Shown: in pieces, positions 8,263 through 16,721 of the stretch
Position numbering within the stretch: the first letter of the stretch is position 1
Layout of the letters: each line of letters starts with the position of its first letter
Assembly: GCF_026072635.1 (NCBI RefSeq)
Contig: NZ_AP023081.1
Location: 5,638,501 to 5,702,500 of the forward strand
DNA length: 64,000 bases
Direction: 5' to 3'
DNA from: Pseudomonas solani
Lineage (GTDB): Bacteria > Pseudomonadota > Gammaproteobacteria > Pseudomonadales > Pseudomonadaceae
Translations under genes and position numbers: made by a program
Notes under the pieces: generated by a model
Database searches by the model: none
Seen by the model: only the letters and a program-made list of their open reading frames with translations
What the model was told of the DNA's origin: nothing

Positions 8263-9306
8263 TCACGAAAGTTCGCGGGCGAGGGTGGCCACCAGTTCGG
8301 CGGCGGGCAGTGCGCGGGCCAGGGGCGCCCCCTGGCCGGCCCATTGCACGGCGTAGTCGTCGCAACCCTTGGCCGAGGCGGCGGCGTGCAGCGCCTTGGC
8401 GGCGTCGTAGGTGATGGGGTAGTCGGGCAGGGCAGGGGCCCGGGGGTGGCCGACATCGCTGAACAGCCGGTTCGGCAGGCCCCGGGCGGCGCGGCCGGAA
8501 ATGGCGGCGGTGAGGGCGGTGCGCTCGACCCGTGGGCTTTTCATGGCCTCGCGGTAGGCGGCGTTGGCGGCGGATTCCGGGCAGAGGATGAAGGCGGTGC
8601 CGAGCTGTGCGCCGCTCGCACCCAGCTGCAGGGCGGCGCGGATGCCGGCGCCGTCCATGATGCCGCCGGCGGCGATCACCGGCAGGCGGGTCTGGCTGGC
8701 CAGGGTGCGGGTGAGGGCGAAGGTGCCGATCAGCGCATCCTGCTCGGGCTCGAACACGCCGCGATGGCCGCCGGCCTCCACGCCCTGGGCGACGATGGCG
8801 TCGACCCCGGCCGCTTCGATCAGCCGTGCTTCGGCCAGGCTGGTAGCGGTGGCGAGCAGGCGGATGCCGCGAGCCTTCAACGGGTCGATCCAGCCTTGTG
8901 GCGGCAGGCCGAAGTGGAAGCTGACCACCGCCGGGGCTTCTTCCAGCAGCACCTGGAGCATGGCCGGGTCATCGAGGAAGCTGCGGTAGATCTCCCGCAG
9001 GGTGGTCGGCGGCTCGGCGTCGAATTCGGCGAACAGTGGGCGCAGGTGCTCGAGCCAGGCCTGCTCGCGCGCCGGGTCGGCCTGGGCCGGCTGGTGGCAG
9101 AAGAGGTTGACGTTGAACGGCTTGGCGGTGAGCGCGCGGGTGTCGCGGATCATCGTCCGCGCCTGCTCAGGCGTGCTGGCGCCGATGCCGATGGAGCCCA
9201 GGGCGCCGGCATTGGACACGGCGGCGGCCAGCTTCGGCGTGGAAACCCCCACCATGGGCGCCTGGATAAGGGGGATGTCGATCCCCAGCAGTTCGGTGAG
9301 CAACAT
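8263..9306 (-). CDS. Nitronate monooxygenase (2-nitropropane dioxygenase family)
   Basis: A 347-residue FMN enzyme that oxidises alkyl nitronates to carbonyl compounds and nitrite. It has the family opening (LGIDIPLIQAPMVGVSTPKL), the FMN-binding segment VIAAGGIMDGAGIRAALQLGA and the active-site region GVEAGGHRG. The ATG at 9306 has GAGAGG about 10 bases upstream; an in-frame start at 9345 is less likely. A LysR regulator is divergently transcribed 85 bp away and is the likely controller. Confidence 0.9.
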   Translation of the reverse strand: MLLTELLGIDIPLIQAPMVGVSTPKLAAAVSNAGALGSIGIGASTPEQARTMIRDTRALTAKPFNVNLFCHQPAQADPAREQAWLEHLRPLFAEFDAEPPTTLREIYRSFLDDPAMLQVLLEEAPAVVSFHFGLPPQGWIDPLKARGIRLLATATSLAEARLIEAAGVDAIVAQGVEAGGHRGVFEPEQDALIGTFALTRTLASQTRLPVIAAGGIMDGAGIRAALQLGASGAQLGTAFILCPESAANAAYREAMKSPRVERTALTAAISGRAARGLPNRLFSDVGHPRAPALPDYPITYDAAKALHAAASAKGCDDYAVQWAGQGAPLARALPAAELVATLARELS

Positions 9307-9347
9307 GTTCGGCAGGCCTCTCGGTCGATGGTTGGCTTGACGCAAAA

Positions 9348-9360
9348 TCTCATAAAGAGA
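9348..9360. promoter_or_regulatory. Candidate LysR-type operator in the NMO/LysR spacer
   Basis: TCTC-ATAAA-GAGA is a perfect interrupted palindrome with the T-N11-A spacing typical of LysR boxes. It lies in the 85-bp divergent spacer in an AT-rich stretch, where an autoregulating LysR protein would bind. Confidence 0.45.
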
Positions 9361-9391
9361 ATATTTAGATCAACTTGTTCTCCAAAAGAGA

Positions 9392-10282
9392 TTGAAATTG
9401 GACCTGACCAGCCTCGAGATCTTCCGCGCCGTCGCCGCCGAGCAGAGCGTGACCCGTGCCGCCCAGCAGCTGCAACGGGTGCAATCGAACGTCACCACGC
9501 GCATCCAGCAACTGGAAGATGAGCTGGGCGTGCCGCTGTTCCAACGGGACGGCAAGCGCATGGCGCTGACCGACAAGGGCCGTGAATTCCTCGCCTATGC
9601 CGAACGCCTGCTGGCCCTGGCGGCGGAGGCGCGGCAAGCCATGCATCCGGACCTGGCTAGCGGCACGTTGCGCCTGGGCAGCATGGAGAGCACCGCGGCC
9701 AGCCGCTTGCCGGCGGTGCTGGCGCGCTATCACCGCGAGTGCCCGGCGGTGTCCCTGGAGGTGTCCACCGGCACCAGCCAGGCGTTGATCGAGGGGGTGC
9801 TGTCCAGCCGCCTCGATTGCGCCCTGGTGGCCCACCCCGATGCCTTGCACCGCGAAGACCTCGCCGGCCAGGCGCTGGAACGCGGCCTGTGCGCCAGCCC
9901 GGTGTTCCATGAAGAGTTGGTGATGGTGCTGCCGCCGGACCACCCGCCAGCGGCCTCGCCGGGGGACATCCGTGTCGGCACGCTGGCCTGCTTCGCCCGG
10001 GGCTGCACCTACCGCCTGCTCGCCGAGCGCTGGCTGGCCGAGCACCGTAGTGAAGGTACGCCGTTGCAGGTGCGCGAGGTGGGTTCCTACCACGCCATCC
10101 TCGCCTGCGTCAGCGCGGGGGACAGCGCCGGCATCGTGCCGCGCTCGGTGCTCGCGCTGTACCGGGAGAGCCCGGCGCTCACCGCGCTGGCGGTGATGCC
10201 GGTGGATACGCTGCTGGTCTGGCGCGAGGGCTATGCCACGGCGGCGTTCGAGCGTTTGCGCGAGTCATTGCTGGCGCGCTAG
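9392..10282 (+). CDS. LysR-family transcriptional regulator
   Basis: A 296-residue regulator. The N-terminal winged helix-turn-helix reads LEIFRAVAAEQSVTRAAQQL then VTTRIQQLEDELGVPLFQRDG, and the rest is the two-lobed effector-binding domain. The start appears to be a TTG at 9392 with AAAGAGA just upstream; no ATG fits the conserved N-terminus. It diverges from the nitronate monooxygenase gene, so that gene is the best-supported target. The effector is unknown. Confidence 0.88.
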   Translation: MKLDLTSLEIFRAVAAEQSVTRAAQQLQRVQSNVTTRIQQLEDELGVPLFQRDGKRMALTDKGREFLAYAERLLALAAEARQAMHPDLASGTLRLGSMESTAASRLPAVLARYHRECPAVSLEVSTGTSQALIEGVLSSRLDCALVAHPDALHREDLAGQALERGLCASPVFHEELVMVLPPDHPPAASPGDIRVGTLACFARGCTYRLLAERWLAEHRSEGTPLQVREVGSYHAILACVSAGDSAGIVPRSVLALYRESPALTALAVMPVDTLLVWREGYATAAFERLRESLLAR

Positions 10283-10350
10283 CCAGGCGGCGGGGCGCTG
10301 CACACTTGCAGCTGGCCGCTCGAGCCCATGGCGGCGCAGCCGCTCGATCG

Positions 10351-10370
10351 AGGGAGGCACAGGCCTCCCT
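10351..10370. terminator. Bidirectional terminator hairpin
   Basis: AGGGAGGC-acag-GCCTCCCT is a perfect 8-bp stem with a 4-base loop between the convergent LysR gene and tautomerase gene. Confidence 0.65.
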
Positions 10371-10392
10371 GCGCGTTTGCTGCCGTTCGCCC

Positions 10393-10599
10393 TCAACTGG
10401 GCTGGCTCTTGCGGTACTCGGTGGTGGTGACACCGGCATAACCCCAGTTATCGGTGTCGATCTCCTCGATGACGATATGGGCGTATTCCGGTGCCTTGCC
10501 CAGGACCCGTTGCAGGGTCTCGGTGATCTCGGCGATGACCTGGGCCTTCTGTTCGCGGGTGACGCCGTCACGGGTGATACGGACATTGACGAATGGCAT
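10393..10599 (-). CDS. 4-oxalocrotonate tautomerase family enzyme
   Basis: A 68-residue protein with the family's catalytic amino-terminal proline (MPFVNVRITRDGVT) and the helix TREQKAQVIAEITETLQRVLG. The length matches the short 4-OT/YdcE-type tautomerases, which work as hexamers or dimers on enol-keto substrates. The ATG at 10599 is preceded by AGAGGAGC; longer in-frame starts would remove Pro from position 2 and are rejected. It follows the SsuD-type gene on the same strand, 134 bp downstream. Confidence 0.88.
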   Translation of the reverse strand: MPFVNVRITRDGVTREQKAQVIAEITETLQRVLGKAPEYAHIVIEEIDTDNWGYAGVTTTEYRKSQPS

Positions 10600-10733
10600 C
10601 TGGAGCTCCTCTGGCGGTAGCGAATGGGACCGTAGCGAATGCTGCCGGCCTGGGGACTCTAGCGGCACATGTTCCCCTTCCGTGGATGAGTGCAGGGTCG
10701 GAATTTTCAGTTATCACCCGTGAGCGGGGCTTG

Positions 10734-11864
10734 CTAGGCGGCCTGGCCCTTGCCGGCACGGACGTCGAAGGCACCGCCGGTGAAGTTGCCGTCGACAGTG
10801 ACCTTGCGCTTGCCGGGCAGCAACGGGAACACCAGTTCGGCGAAGCGGTAGGCCTCTTCCAGGTGCGGGTAGCCGGAGAGCACGAAGCTGTCGACGCCCA
10901 GGTCGGCGTATTCCTGCAGCCGCGCGGCGACGGTCTGCGGGTCGCCCACCAGGGCCGTGCCCGCGCCGCCACGTACCAGGCCGACGCCGGCCCAGAGGTT
11001 GGGCGCCACTTCCAGGCGGTCACGCCGGCCCTGGTGCAGGGCGGCCATACGCCGCTGGCCTTCGGAGTCCATGCGCGCGTAGTTGGCCTGGGCGGCGGCG
11101 ATGGTGGCGTCGTCCAGGTGGCTGATCAGCTCGTCGGCAGCGGCCCAGGCCGCCTCCTCGGTTTCCCGCACGATCACGTGCAGGCGTACGCCGAAGCGCA
11201 CGGTGCGCCCATGCCTGGCCGCGCGGGCACGCACGTCGGCGATCTTCTCGGCCACCGCCGCCGGCGGCTCGCCCCAGCTCAGGTAAGCGTCCACATGCTT
11301 GGCGGCGAGCTCGTGGGCGGCCACCGAGGAGCCGCCGAAGTAGAGCGGCGGGTAGGGCTTCTGCAACGGCGGGAAGAAGTTCTGCGCGCCACGGACCTTG
11401 TGGTGCTCGCCGTCGAAGTCGACGGTTTCGCCCTGCAGCAGGCGGCGCCAGATGGTGAGGAACTCGTCCGAGGCGGCGTAGCGCGCGTCGTGGTCAAGGA
11501 ACACGCCATCGGCGGCCAGCTCGGTGGCGTCGCCACCCGGCACCACGTTGAGCAGCAGGCGCCCGCCACTGGCCTGGTCGAGGCTCGCGGCCTGGCGTGC
11601 GGTGGCGGTGGGGTTGCCGAGGGTGGTGCGCAGGGCCACCAGCAGCTTGATGCGCTGGGTGACGGGCACCAGGCTGGCGGCGGTTACCCAGGGGTCGAGG
11701 CAACTGGCGCCGGTGGGGATCAGCACGCCGTCGTAGCCGAGCTGCTCCGCCGCCACGGCGATCTGCCGCATGTAGGCGTTGGTGGCCGGGCGGCCAGTCT
11801 CGGAACGGCCCAGGAAACGGGTATCGCCGGACGTCGGCAGGAACCAGAAAAGGTCGAAGCTCAT
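10734..11864 (-). CDS. ssuD: FMNH2-dependent alkanesulfonate monooxygenase (SsuD-like)
   Basis: A 376-residue bacterial-luciferase-like monooxygenase, close to the 381 residues of E. coli SsuD, which releases sulfite from alkanesulfonates with reduced flavin from a partner reductase. Family features include MSFDLFWFLPTSGDTRFLG at the start, the segment HYK-like EHHKVRGAQNFFPP, and LYFGGSSVAAHELA. It is not next to ssuA, ssuB, ssuC or ssuE, so it may be a paralogue with a different substrate; the symbol marks similarity rather than proof. The flavin reductase must be encoded elsewhere. Confidence 0.82.
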   Translation of the reverse strand: MSFDLFWFLPTSGDTRFLGRSETGRPATNAYMRQIAVAAEQLGYDGVLIPTGASCLDPWVTAASLVPVTQRIKLLVALRTTLGNPTATARQAASLDQASGGRLLLNVVPGGDATELAADGVFLDHDARYAASDEFLTIWRRLLQGETVDFDGEHHKVRGAQNFFPPLQKPYPPLYFGGSSVAAHELAAKHVDAYLSWGEPPAAVAEKIADVRARAARHGRTVRFGVRLHVIVRETEEAAWAAADELISHLDDATIAAAQANYARMDSEGQRRMAALHQGRRDRLEVAPNLWAGVGLVRGGAGTALVGDPQTVAARLQEYADLGVDSFVLSGYPHLEEAYRFAELVFPLLPGKRKVTVDGNFTGGAFDVRAGKGQAA

Positions 11865-12331
11865 GGATCAATCCTCGTTGCAGACTAGCGTCCTGCAGGG
11901 GCAGGGCGCATGAATGGGTGTGCAACGCAGGGCGGGAAGGCGCTTGCTTGGGCAAGTCTCTGTCGAGCAGTCCTTGGGGAAGAGGCGCAGAAAAGGCGCT
12001 GCCCGTCGGATCGGCTTATATCCTATTCGCTCTTATATTTCGTCGATAAATACTTTTCAGGAATATTCATGTGCCGAAAAGATTGGCAGGCCGGGATGTC
12101 CGGGATTGATTGGTCGTGGTGGCGACCTGCTCTGAGCAGGCCGTAGGGGGCAGGGCGGGGCGGGTGTGCTGGAGCCCTTTGGGCACCGCGTTCACCTGTC
12201 GGGAAGCGCTTAATGTCGAAACAGAGGTACGCAAGTCGTTCGGCATTCCCGTAAAGTCGCGGGTCGCCGAAAGAACCGTCATGGCCGAAGCCATGAAGGG
12301 CTTTCATCCTTGACGAAGAGCTGTGGTGAAG
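11865..12331. other. Intergenic region upstream of ssuD-like and GNAT-Rnk genes
   Basis: 467 bases without a supported gene. An AT-rich block at 12020-12070 probably carries the leftward promoter. A small hairpin CCTGCTC-t-GAGCAGG lies at 12126-12140. No ribosome-site-linked small open frame stood out. Confidence 0.45.
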
Positions 12332-13243
12332 ATGAACAAGCCTTTCATTTCGCTGTGCCCGGAAATCACTCGGGCCCATGCACTGACGTTGATGGACTGG
12401 TTGGAAGATGAGCGCGTCACCCGTTACCTGAGCGATTCCGATGATGTCTCACGCACCATCGAGCAGGCCATCGAGCGGACTCGAGCCCCGATCCTGACCC
12501 ATCTGTTCAACCGCGACGGCCGCTTCTTCATGGCCTTCGACAGGCACGACACCCCGGTGGGCTTCGTCCGCCTCATCAAGACCGGCGCGAACTGCGAAAT
12601 GGTCCTGGCCATCGGCAACCGCGGCGAATGGGGCCGTAACCTTGGCGCCCGCACCATCCGCGAGGGCATGAAGCTGGCCTTCCTCGACATGCGGGCCAAG
12701 ACGCTCGTCGCCAAGATCCACCCGGACAACACGCGGTCGTTGAACGCTTTTCTGCGCAGCGGCTTCCAGCTCGAGAGCGAAACGCCGGCATTGAAGTCAT
12801 TCGCCATGACGGCGGGGCGCTACCTCCAGCTGTTGCGCGAAGGGGCCCTTGGCGATTCCACCGGGATCTATATCACCGAGATCGACAAGGCCAGGCTCGA
12901 AAGCCTGATCGTGCTCGAGGAAGGGCCGGCCGTCGTGGAACTCGAACATGAGCTCGAGCGAGCCCTGGTGGTCACGCCGCAGCAGGTGGCGCGCAATGTC
13001 GTGACGATGAACTCCAGGGCCTTGCTGCGACTGGACGACGAAGAGATCGAAGTGGCCCTGGTGTATCCCGAAGACGCGAACGCCAGCGCAGGGAAGCATT
13101 CCGTGTGTTCCGACATCGGCGCCGCCATCCTCGGTTACCAGGAAGGCGATGTAATCGATTGGCGAGTGGCTGATCGGACGCGCCGGATCGAAATCAGGAA
13201 GGTGCTGTACCAGCCGGAAGCAGCGGGCGATTTCCATCTCTAG
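12332..13243 (+). CDS. GNAT acetyltransferase fused to Rnk-like GreA/GreB C-terminal domain
   Basis: A 303-residue two-domain protein. Residues 1-160 look like a GNAT N-acetyltransferase, with the acetyl-CoA-binding stretch NRGEWGRNLGARTIREGMKLAF and a C-terminal NTRSLNAFLRSGFQ. Residues about 170-303 match Rnk, the nucleoside diphosphate kinase regulator with a GreA/GreB-type C-terminal fold: the text VVTMNSRALLRL, EVALVYPEDA, GAAILGYQEGDVIDWRV and the ending LYQPEAAGDFHL closely follow E. coli Rnk. The ATG at 12332 has GAAGAG 11 bases upstream; GTG codons at 12323 and 12326 are too close to it. Its substrate and whether it touches RNA polymerase are unknown. Confidence 0.8.
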   Translation: MNKPFISLCPEITRAHALTLMDWLEDERVTRYLSDSDDVSRTIEQAIERTRAPILTHLFNRDGRFFMAFDRHDTPVGFVRLIKTGANCEMVLAIGNRGEWGRNLGARTIREGMKLAFLDMRAKTLVAKIHPDNTRSLNAFLRSGFQLESETPALKSFAMTAGRYLQLLREGALGDSTGIYITEIDKARLESLIVLEEGPAVVELEHELERALVVTPQQVARNVVTMNSRALLRLDDEEIEVALVYPEDANASAGKHSVCSDIGAAILGYQEGDVIDWRVADRTRRIEIRKVLYQPEAAGDFHL

Positions 13244-13353
13244 CGTTCGTCCAACTGGCGAGGATCCCAAGGACGGGAAATCGGCGATTTGATGAAGCAG
13301 GGAGGGCTGATGAGTTCATCGGCCTAACCTATTAATATGTGATTTAACATAAT

Positions 13354-13443
13354 CTACATTATAGGTAATTTCGTATTTTCCCAGCAGGCGCCCAGGGCAC
13401 AGATTTCAACGCTCAAAATGGCCACTTTCACCGTTTCGATCAT
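13354..13443 (-). CDS. Possible 29-residue small protein
   Basis: A short open frame (MIETVKVAILSVEICALGAC...) with GAGGAGCAGAA directly before the ATG, i.e. a strong ribosome site. The middle is hydrophobic. It follows another small frame by 9 bases, so the two could be translated together. Unrecognised; it may be a remnant. Confidence 0.3.
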   Translation of the reverse strand: MIETVKVAILSVEICALGACWENTKLPIM

Positions 13444-13452
13444 TTCTGCTCC

Positions 13453-13533
13453 TCACTGCGTTTCGACAACCTCCATTGGTGATCTCACCACGTCGATCTG
13501 CTGATCCGATTTTCCAGGTGCGCACTTCGCCAT
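13453..13533 (-). CDS. Possible 26-residue small protein
   Basis: A short open frame (MAKCAPGKSDQQIDVV...) preceded by AAGGAGCCGAC, a good ribosome site. It lies immediately upstream of the 29-residue frame. No family recognised. Confidence 0.28.
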   Translation of the reverse strand: MAKCAPGKSDQQIDVVRSPMEVVETQ

Positions 13534-13632
13534 GTCGGCTCCTTGGTTTTCAGCCGCGTCCATCGTTCGCATCTGCTGCTTCTGTAACACCCCTGAGTCA
13601 GCCGCGCTGCAACTTTCTAGAGCCATTCCTCA

Positions 13633-13794
13633 TCAGCGCTTCGCTATCCATAACCGGATACCTGACGCTGCGTTCCACAAACGAATTCGCGCTTCACCAC
13701 AGGTCCCGGATTTCGTGGCCTGCATCTGCGCCCGCCATTTCCTGATCGCCCGGGCAGCTTTCAACGCGCCGTCTTCGGTCTTTGCCGCCGCCAT
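13633..13794 (-). CDS. Possible 53-residue basic small protein
   Basis: Open frame MAAAKTEDGALKAARAIRKW... rich in Arg, Lys and Ala. The ribosome site (AAGCGG) is weak. It precedes the two smaller frames on the same strand. Unrecognised, and could be fortuitous. Confidence 0.22.
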   Translation of the reverse strand: MAAAKTEDGALKAARAIRKWRAQMQATKSGTCGEARIRLWNAASGIRLWIAKR

Positions 13795-13950
13795 CCGCTT
13801 GCTTGCAAAAATAACCCCACTGTCTACGTTGCAATTACGCAGTCGCCGTAGATAAGCGAAGCCAGCCGGGCATTAGGAAGTGAAGGCTGGCGCTGTTGAG
13901 GCATGGACCTCGACAGCGATAAGGAAATCAGCCTGAGCAAAGGGATCTTG

Positions 13951-15834
13951 ATGAAGCGCCTGATGAGTCACGTCCTCTCGCGGAGAGGACCGCTGGAACA
14001 CTTCTGCCTGTCGCTTGCCCTGTTCGCGGGGTTGGTGATCATCAGCTTCCTGCTCTTCGAAGAGCAGATGCAGCACCTGCTGGAAAGCCTCGGCCAGCAT
14101 CCTGCCGACCCTGTCCGCGCATTCAATCTCGCCGTCCTGCTGGTGGCGCTGCTGGCCCTCGATGTGGTGCTGCCGGTGCCGTCGAGCATGGTGTCGCTGC
14201 TGGCAGTGGCCATGCTCGGGGCCGTCGGCGGCTACCTGGTGATCTTCATCGGCCTGTGCCTGGGTTCGCTGCTGGGTTACTGGCTGGGGGCCGGGTATTT
14301 CCGCATCGCCTCCGGGCTGCTGGATATCGAGGACTGGCGCAAGGCCGGGCGCCTGGCCAACCGGCTCAACACCCTGTCGCTGATCTGCCTGCGCGGCGTG
14401 CCCGTACTGGCGGAAACCTCGGTGCTGGCCGCCGGCATGCAGCGTTACCCGCTGGGCCGTTTCCTGGTCATCACCACCCTGGCCAACGCCGGCCTGGCCC
14501 TGGTCTACAGCGCGCTGGGCAGCTACATCGCCGAGGACCAGGCCATGCTCCTGGCGGTGCTGGCCAGCATGTTGCTGCCGGCGCTGTTCCTCGCCGGGCG
14601 CGGGCTGCTGGCATGGCGGCGCGAGCGCTCTGCCGCCACAGCGAAACCGGCCCACCTGGAAGGCGCCTTCACTGTCACCTACCGCTACCCGGTGCTGTTC
14701 ACCGAGCACCTGTTCGCCGTCCATAACGACTGCCTGCAGCAACAGCTGATGGCCAGCGGCAAGCGCCCGGTGACGGTCATGGTTTTCGCCGACGAGGGCC
14801 TGCTGCGCAGCAACCCGGCCCTGGAGCAGCAGATCACCCGCTACTTCCAATCCCGCGCCGACGACTTGCGCCTGCTGGCCGGGCCGGTGGCGGTGCCAGC
14901 AGGCGAAGCCTGCAAGACGCCCGAGGTTCTGCAGCGCCTCTACGGGCAGATGCTCGAACAGGGCCTGGACCGCCACTGCTACGTGCTCGCCCTGGGTGGT
15001 GGCGCTCTGCTGGATGCCGTGGGCTATGCCTGCGCCACCTTCCACCGTGGTGTGCGGCTGATCCGCATCCCCACCACCGTGCTGGCGCAGAACGACGCCG
15101 GCATCGGGGTGAAGAACGGCATCAACGCCTTCGAGCAGAAGAACCTGCTGGGGGCCTTCCAGCCCGCCGATGCGGTGATCAACGACTTCCAGCTGCTGCT
15201 CGGTCTGTCCCGGCGCGACCAGTTGGCCGGGCTGGCGGAAGCGGTCAAGGTCGCGGCCATCAAGGACGCCGCGTTCTTCGCATGGATGGAACACAACGCC
15301 GACGCCCTCGCCGCCTTCGCTCACGATCCCAGCCGCCACGCCATTCGCCGCTGCGCCGAGCTGCACCTGGAGCAGATCACCCGGGGCGGCGACCCCTTCG
15401 AGCGTGGCAACGGCCGCCCGCTGGACTATGGCCACTGGGCCGCACACAAGCTGGAAAAACTCAGCCACCATCGCCTGCGCCATGGTGAAGCGGTGGCCGT
15501 GGGTATGGCCCTGGATGCGCTGTACGCCAAGGCCCTGGGCCTGCTCGCACCCAGCGAAGCGCAACGCCTGCTGGACCTGCTGACCCGGCTCGGCTTCAAC
15601 CTGTCACCCCCGGAACTGACCCTGGCCGATGACCAGGGCAACCTGCGCGTAGTGCAGGGGCTGGAGGATTTCCGCCAGCACCTGGGCGGCGAACTCTCCA
15701 TCCCCATGCTGGAACGCATCGGCCACGCCGTGGACGTGCACCACATCGACATGCCCAGCATGCAGCAGGCGCTGCGCCAACTGGCCCAGCTGCAGGTCGC
15801 CGAGCCCGCCTGGACCGAGGGCTGCGCACGATGA
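13951..15834 (+). CDS. eboD: EboD: 3-dehydroquinate synthase-like protein with N-terminal VTT/DedA membrane domain
   Basis: A ~627-residue fusion. Residues 1-220 are a VTT/SNARE-associated (DedA-like) membrane domain, with segments such as LDVVLPVPSSMVSLLAVAM and GSLLGYWLGAGYF. Residues ~230-620 resemble sugar-phosphate cyclases of the dehydroquinate synthase family: YVLALGGGALLDAVGYACA (NAD site), RIPTTVLAQNDAGIGVKNGIN, LAEAVKVAAIKD and the metal-site region RHGEAVAVGMALDALY. I chose the ATG at 13951 (AAAGGGA upstream, then basic MKRLMSH before the first helix); an in-frame ATG at 13903 is the alternative. It is the first gene of the ebo operon and overlaps eboC by ATGA. The product exported or modified by the ebo pathway is not known in detail. 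Confidence 0.8.
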   Translation: MKRLMSHVLSRRGPLEHFCLSLALFAGLVIISFLLFEEQMQHLLESLGQHPADPVRAFNLAVLLVALLALDVVLPVPSSMVSLLAVAMLGAVGGYLVIFIGLCLGSLLGYWLGAGYFRIASGLLDIEDWRKAGRLANRLNTLSLICLRGVPVLAETSVLAAGMQRYPLGRFLVITTLANAGLALVYSALGSYIAEDQAMLLAVLASMLLPALFLAGRGLLAWRRERSAATAKPAHLEGAFTVTYRYPVLFTEHLFAVHNDCLQQQLMASGKRPVTVMVFADEGLLRSNPALEQQITRYFQSRADDLRLLAGPVAVPAGEACKTPEVLQRLYGQMLEQGLDRHCYVLALGGGALLDAVGYACATFHRGVRLIRIPTTVLAQNDAGIGVKNGINAFEQKNLLGAFQPADAVINDFQLLLGLSRRDQLAGLAEAVKVAAIKDAAFFAWMEHNADALAAFAHDPSRHAIRRCAELHLEQITRGGDPFERGNGRPLDYGHWAAHKLEKLSHHRLRHGEAVAVGMALDALYAKALGLLAPSEAQRLLDLLTRLGFNLSPPELTLADDQGNLRVVQGLEDFRQHLGGELSIPMLERIGHAVDVHHIDMPSMQQALRQLAQLQVAEPAWTEGCAR

Positions 15835-16721
15835 GCCAGCCAACCCCGAGCCTGCAGACCTGGATGACCCTTGGGCGCATTTCCAACCTGCCCACGGTCT
15901 GGACCAACGCCCTGGCCGCCGCCTTGCTGGCCAGCAGTGCAAGCGCCCTCGCCCCACCCTCCCCCCTGGCCTGGGCCCTGCTCCTGGCCGCTGCCTCGGC
16001 GCTCTACCTGGCCGGCATGCTGCTCAACGACCTGATGGACGCCGACTGGGACAGCCGCCACCACAACCCCCGGCCCATCGCCCTGGGGCTGGTCACCCGG
16101 CAACAGGTGGCCCTGGCCAGCGCGGCGCTCCTGCTGCTGGCCGCCGCCGCGCTGCTGGGCCTGAGCCGGCAACTGGAGCACCCCGGCTGGCTGCTGGGCA
16201 GTGCCGCGCTGCTGCTGGGGCTGATCGTCGCCTACAACCTGCTGCACAAGCGCCACGCCCACAGCGTCTGGCTCATGGGCGGCTGCCGCGCGGCGCTCTA
16301 CCTCACCGCCGCCGCCAGCCTGGCTGCACCTCCGGCGCCGCTGTGGCTCTGCGCCCTGCTGCTGGGCACCTACATCAGCGGGCTGACCTACGTGGCCCGG
16401 CAGGAACACCTCAACCAGTTGGCCAGCCTCGCCCCCGTGCTGCTCATGCTCAGCCCGCTGGCCCTGGCGGTCTATGCCCAGGGCCTGTGGTTCTGGCCGC
16501 TGCTGGCGCTCTGGCTCGGCTGGCTCGGCCTCAGCTACCGCCGCCACCTGGCGAACCCCGAGCGGCGCAACGTGCGGGCCTTCATCGGCGCCGGGCTCAC
16601 CGCGTTGCCGCTGATCGACGCCATGGTCCTGGCCCTGGCCGGCCAGCCCCTGGGCAGCCTGGCCTGCGTGGGCGTGTTCCTGCTCCTGCCGCGCCTGCAG
16701 CAATGGGTGAAGCCGACATGA
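15831..16721 (+). CDS. eboC: EboC: UbiA-like prenyltransferase
   Basis: A 296-residue integral membrane prenyltransferase of the UbiA superfamily, moving a prenyl group from a prenyl diphosphate to an acceptor. The first aspartate-rich motif is NDLMDADWDSRHHNPRPIA; about eight membrane helices follow. UbiA-like EboC is one of the six core ebo proteins. Start and stop overlap its neighbours by ATGA on both sides, showing translational coupling. The acceptor is unknown. Confidence 0.85.
   Translation: MSQPTPSLQTWMTLGRISNLPTVWTNALAAALLASSASALAPPSPLAWALLLAAASALYLAGMLLNDLMDADWDSRHHNPRPIALGLVTRQQVALASAALLLLAAAALLGLSRQLEHPGWLLGSAALLLGLIVAYNLLHKRHAHSVWLMGGCRAALYLTAAASLAAPPAPLWLCALLLGTYISGLTYVARQEHLNQLASLAPVLLMLSPLALAVYAQGLWFWPLLALWLGWLGLSYRRHLANPERRNVRAFIGAGLTALPLIDAMVLALAGQPLGSLACVGVFLLLPRLQQWVKPT

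Larger units (their letters stand above)
13244..13950. other. Gene-poor, lower-GC stretch upstream of the ebo operon
   Basis: About 700 bases with visibly lower GC than the flanks, most extreme at 13320-13380. It carries three small minus-strand open frames, two of them with good ribosome sites (listed separately), and the promoter of the rightward operon. No transposase or integrase fragment was recognised. The composition suggests imported or decaying DNA. Confidence 0.5.

Noticed and set aside
10734..11864. A full ssu operon at the SsuD-like gene
   Set aside because: Neither neighbour is an ABC component or flavin reductase.
13873..15564. 563-codon minus-strand open frame opposite eboD
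   Set aside because: Composition (Gln, His, Gly, Val) is the usual antisense shadow of a GC-rich gene, and the plus strand has clear domains.
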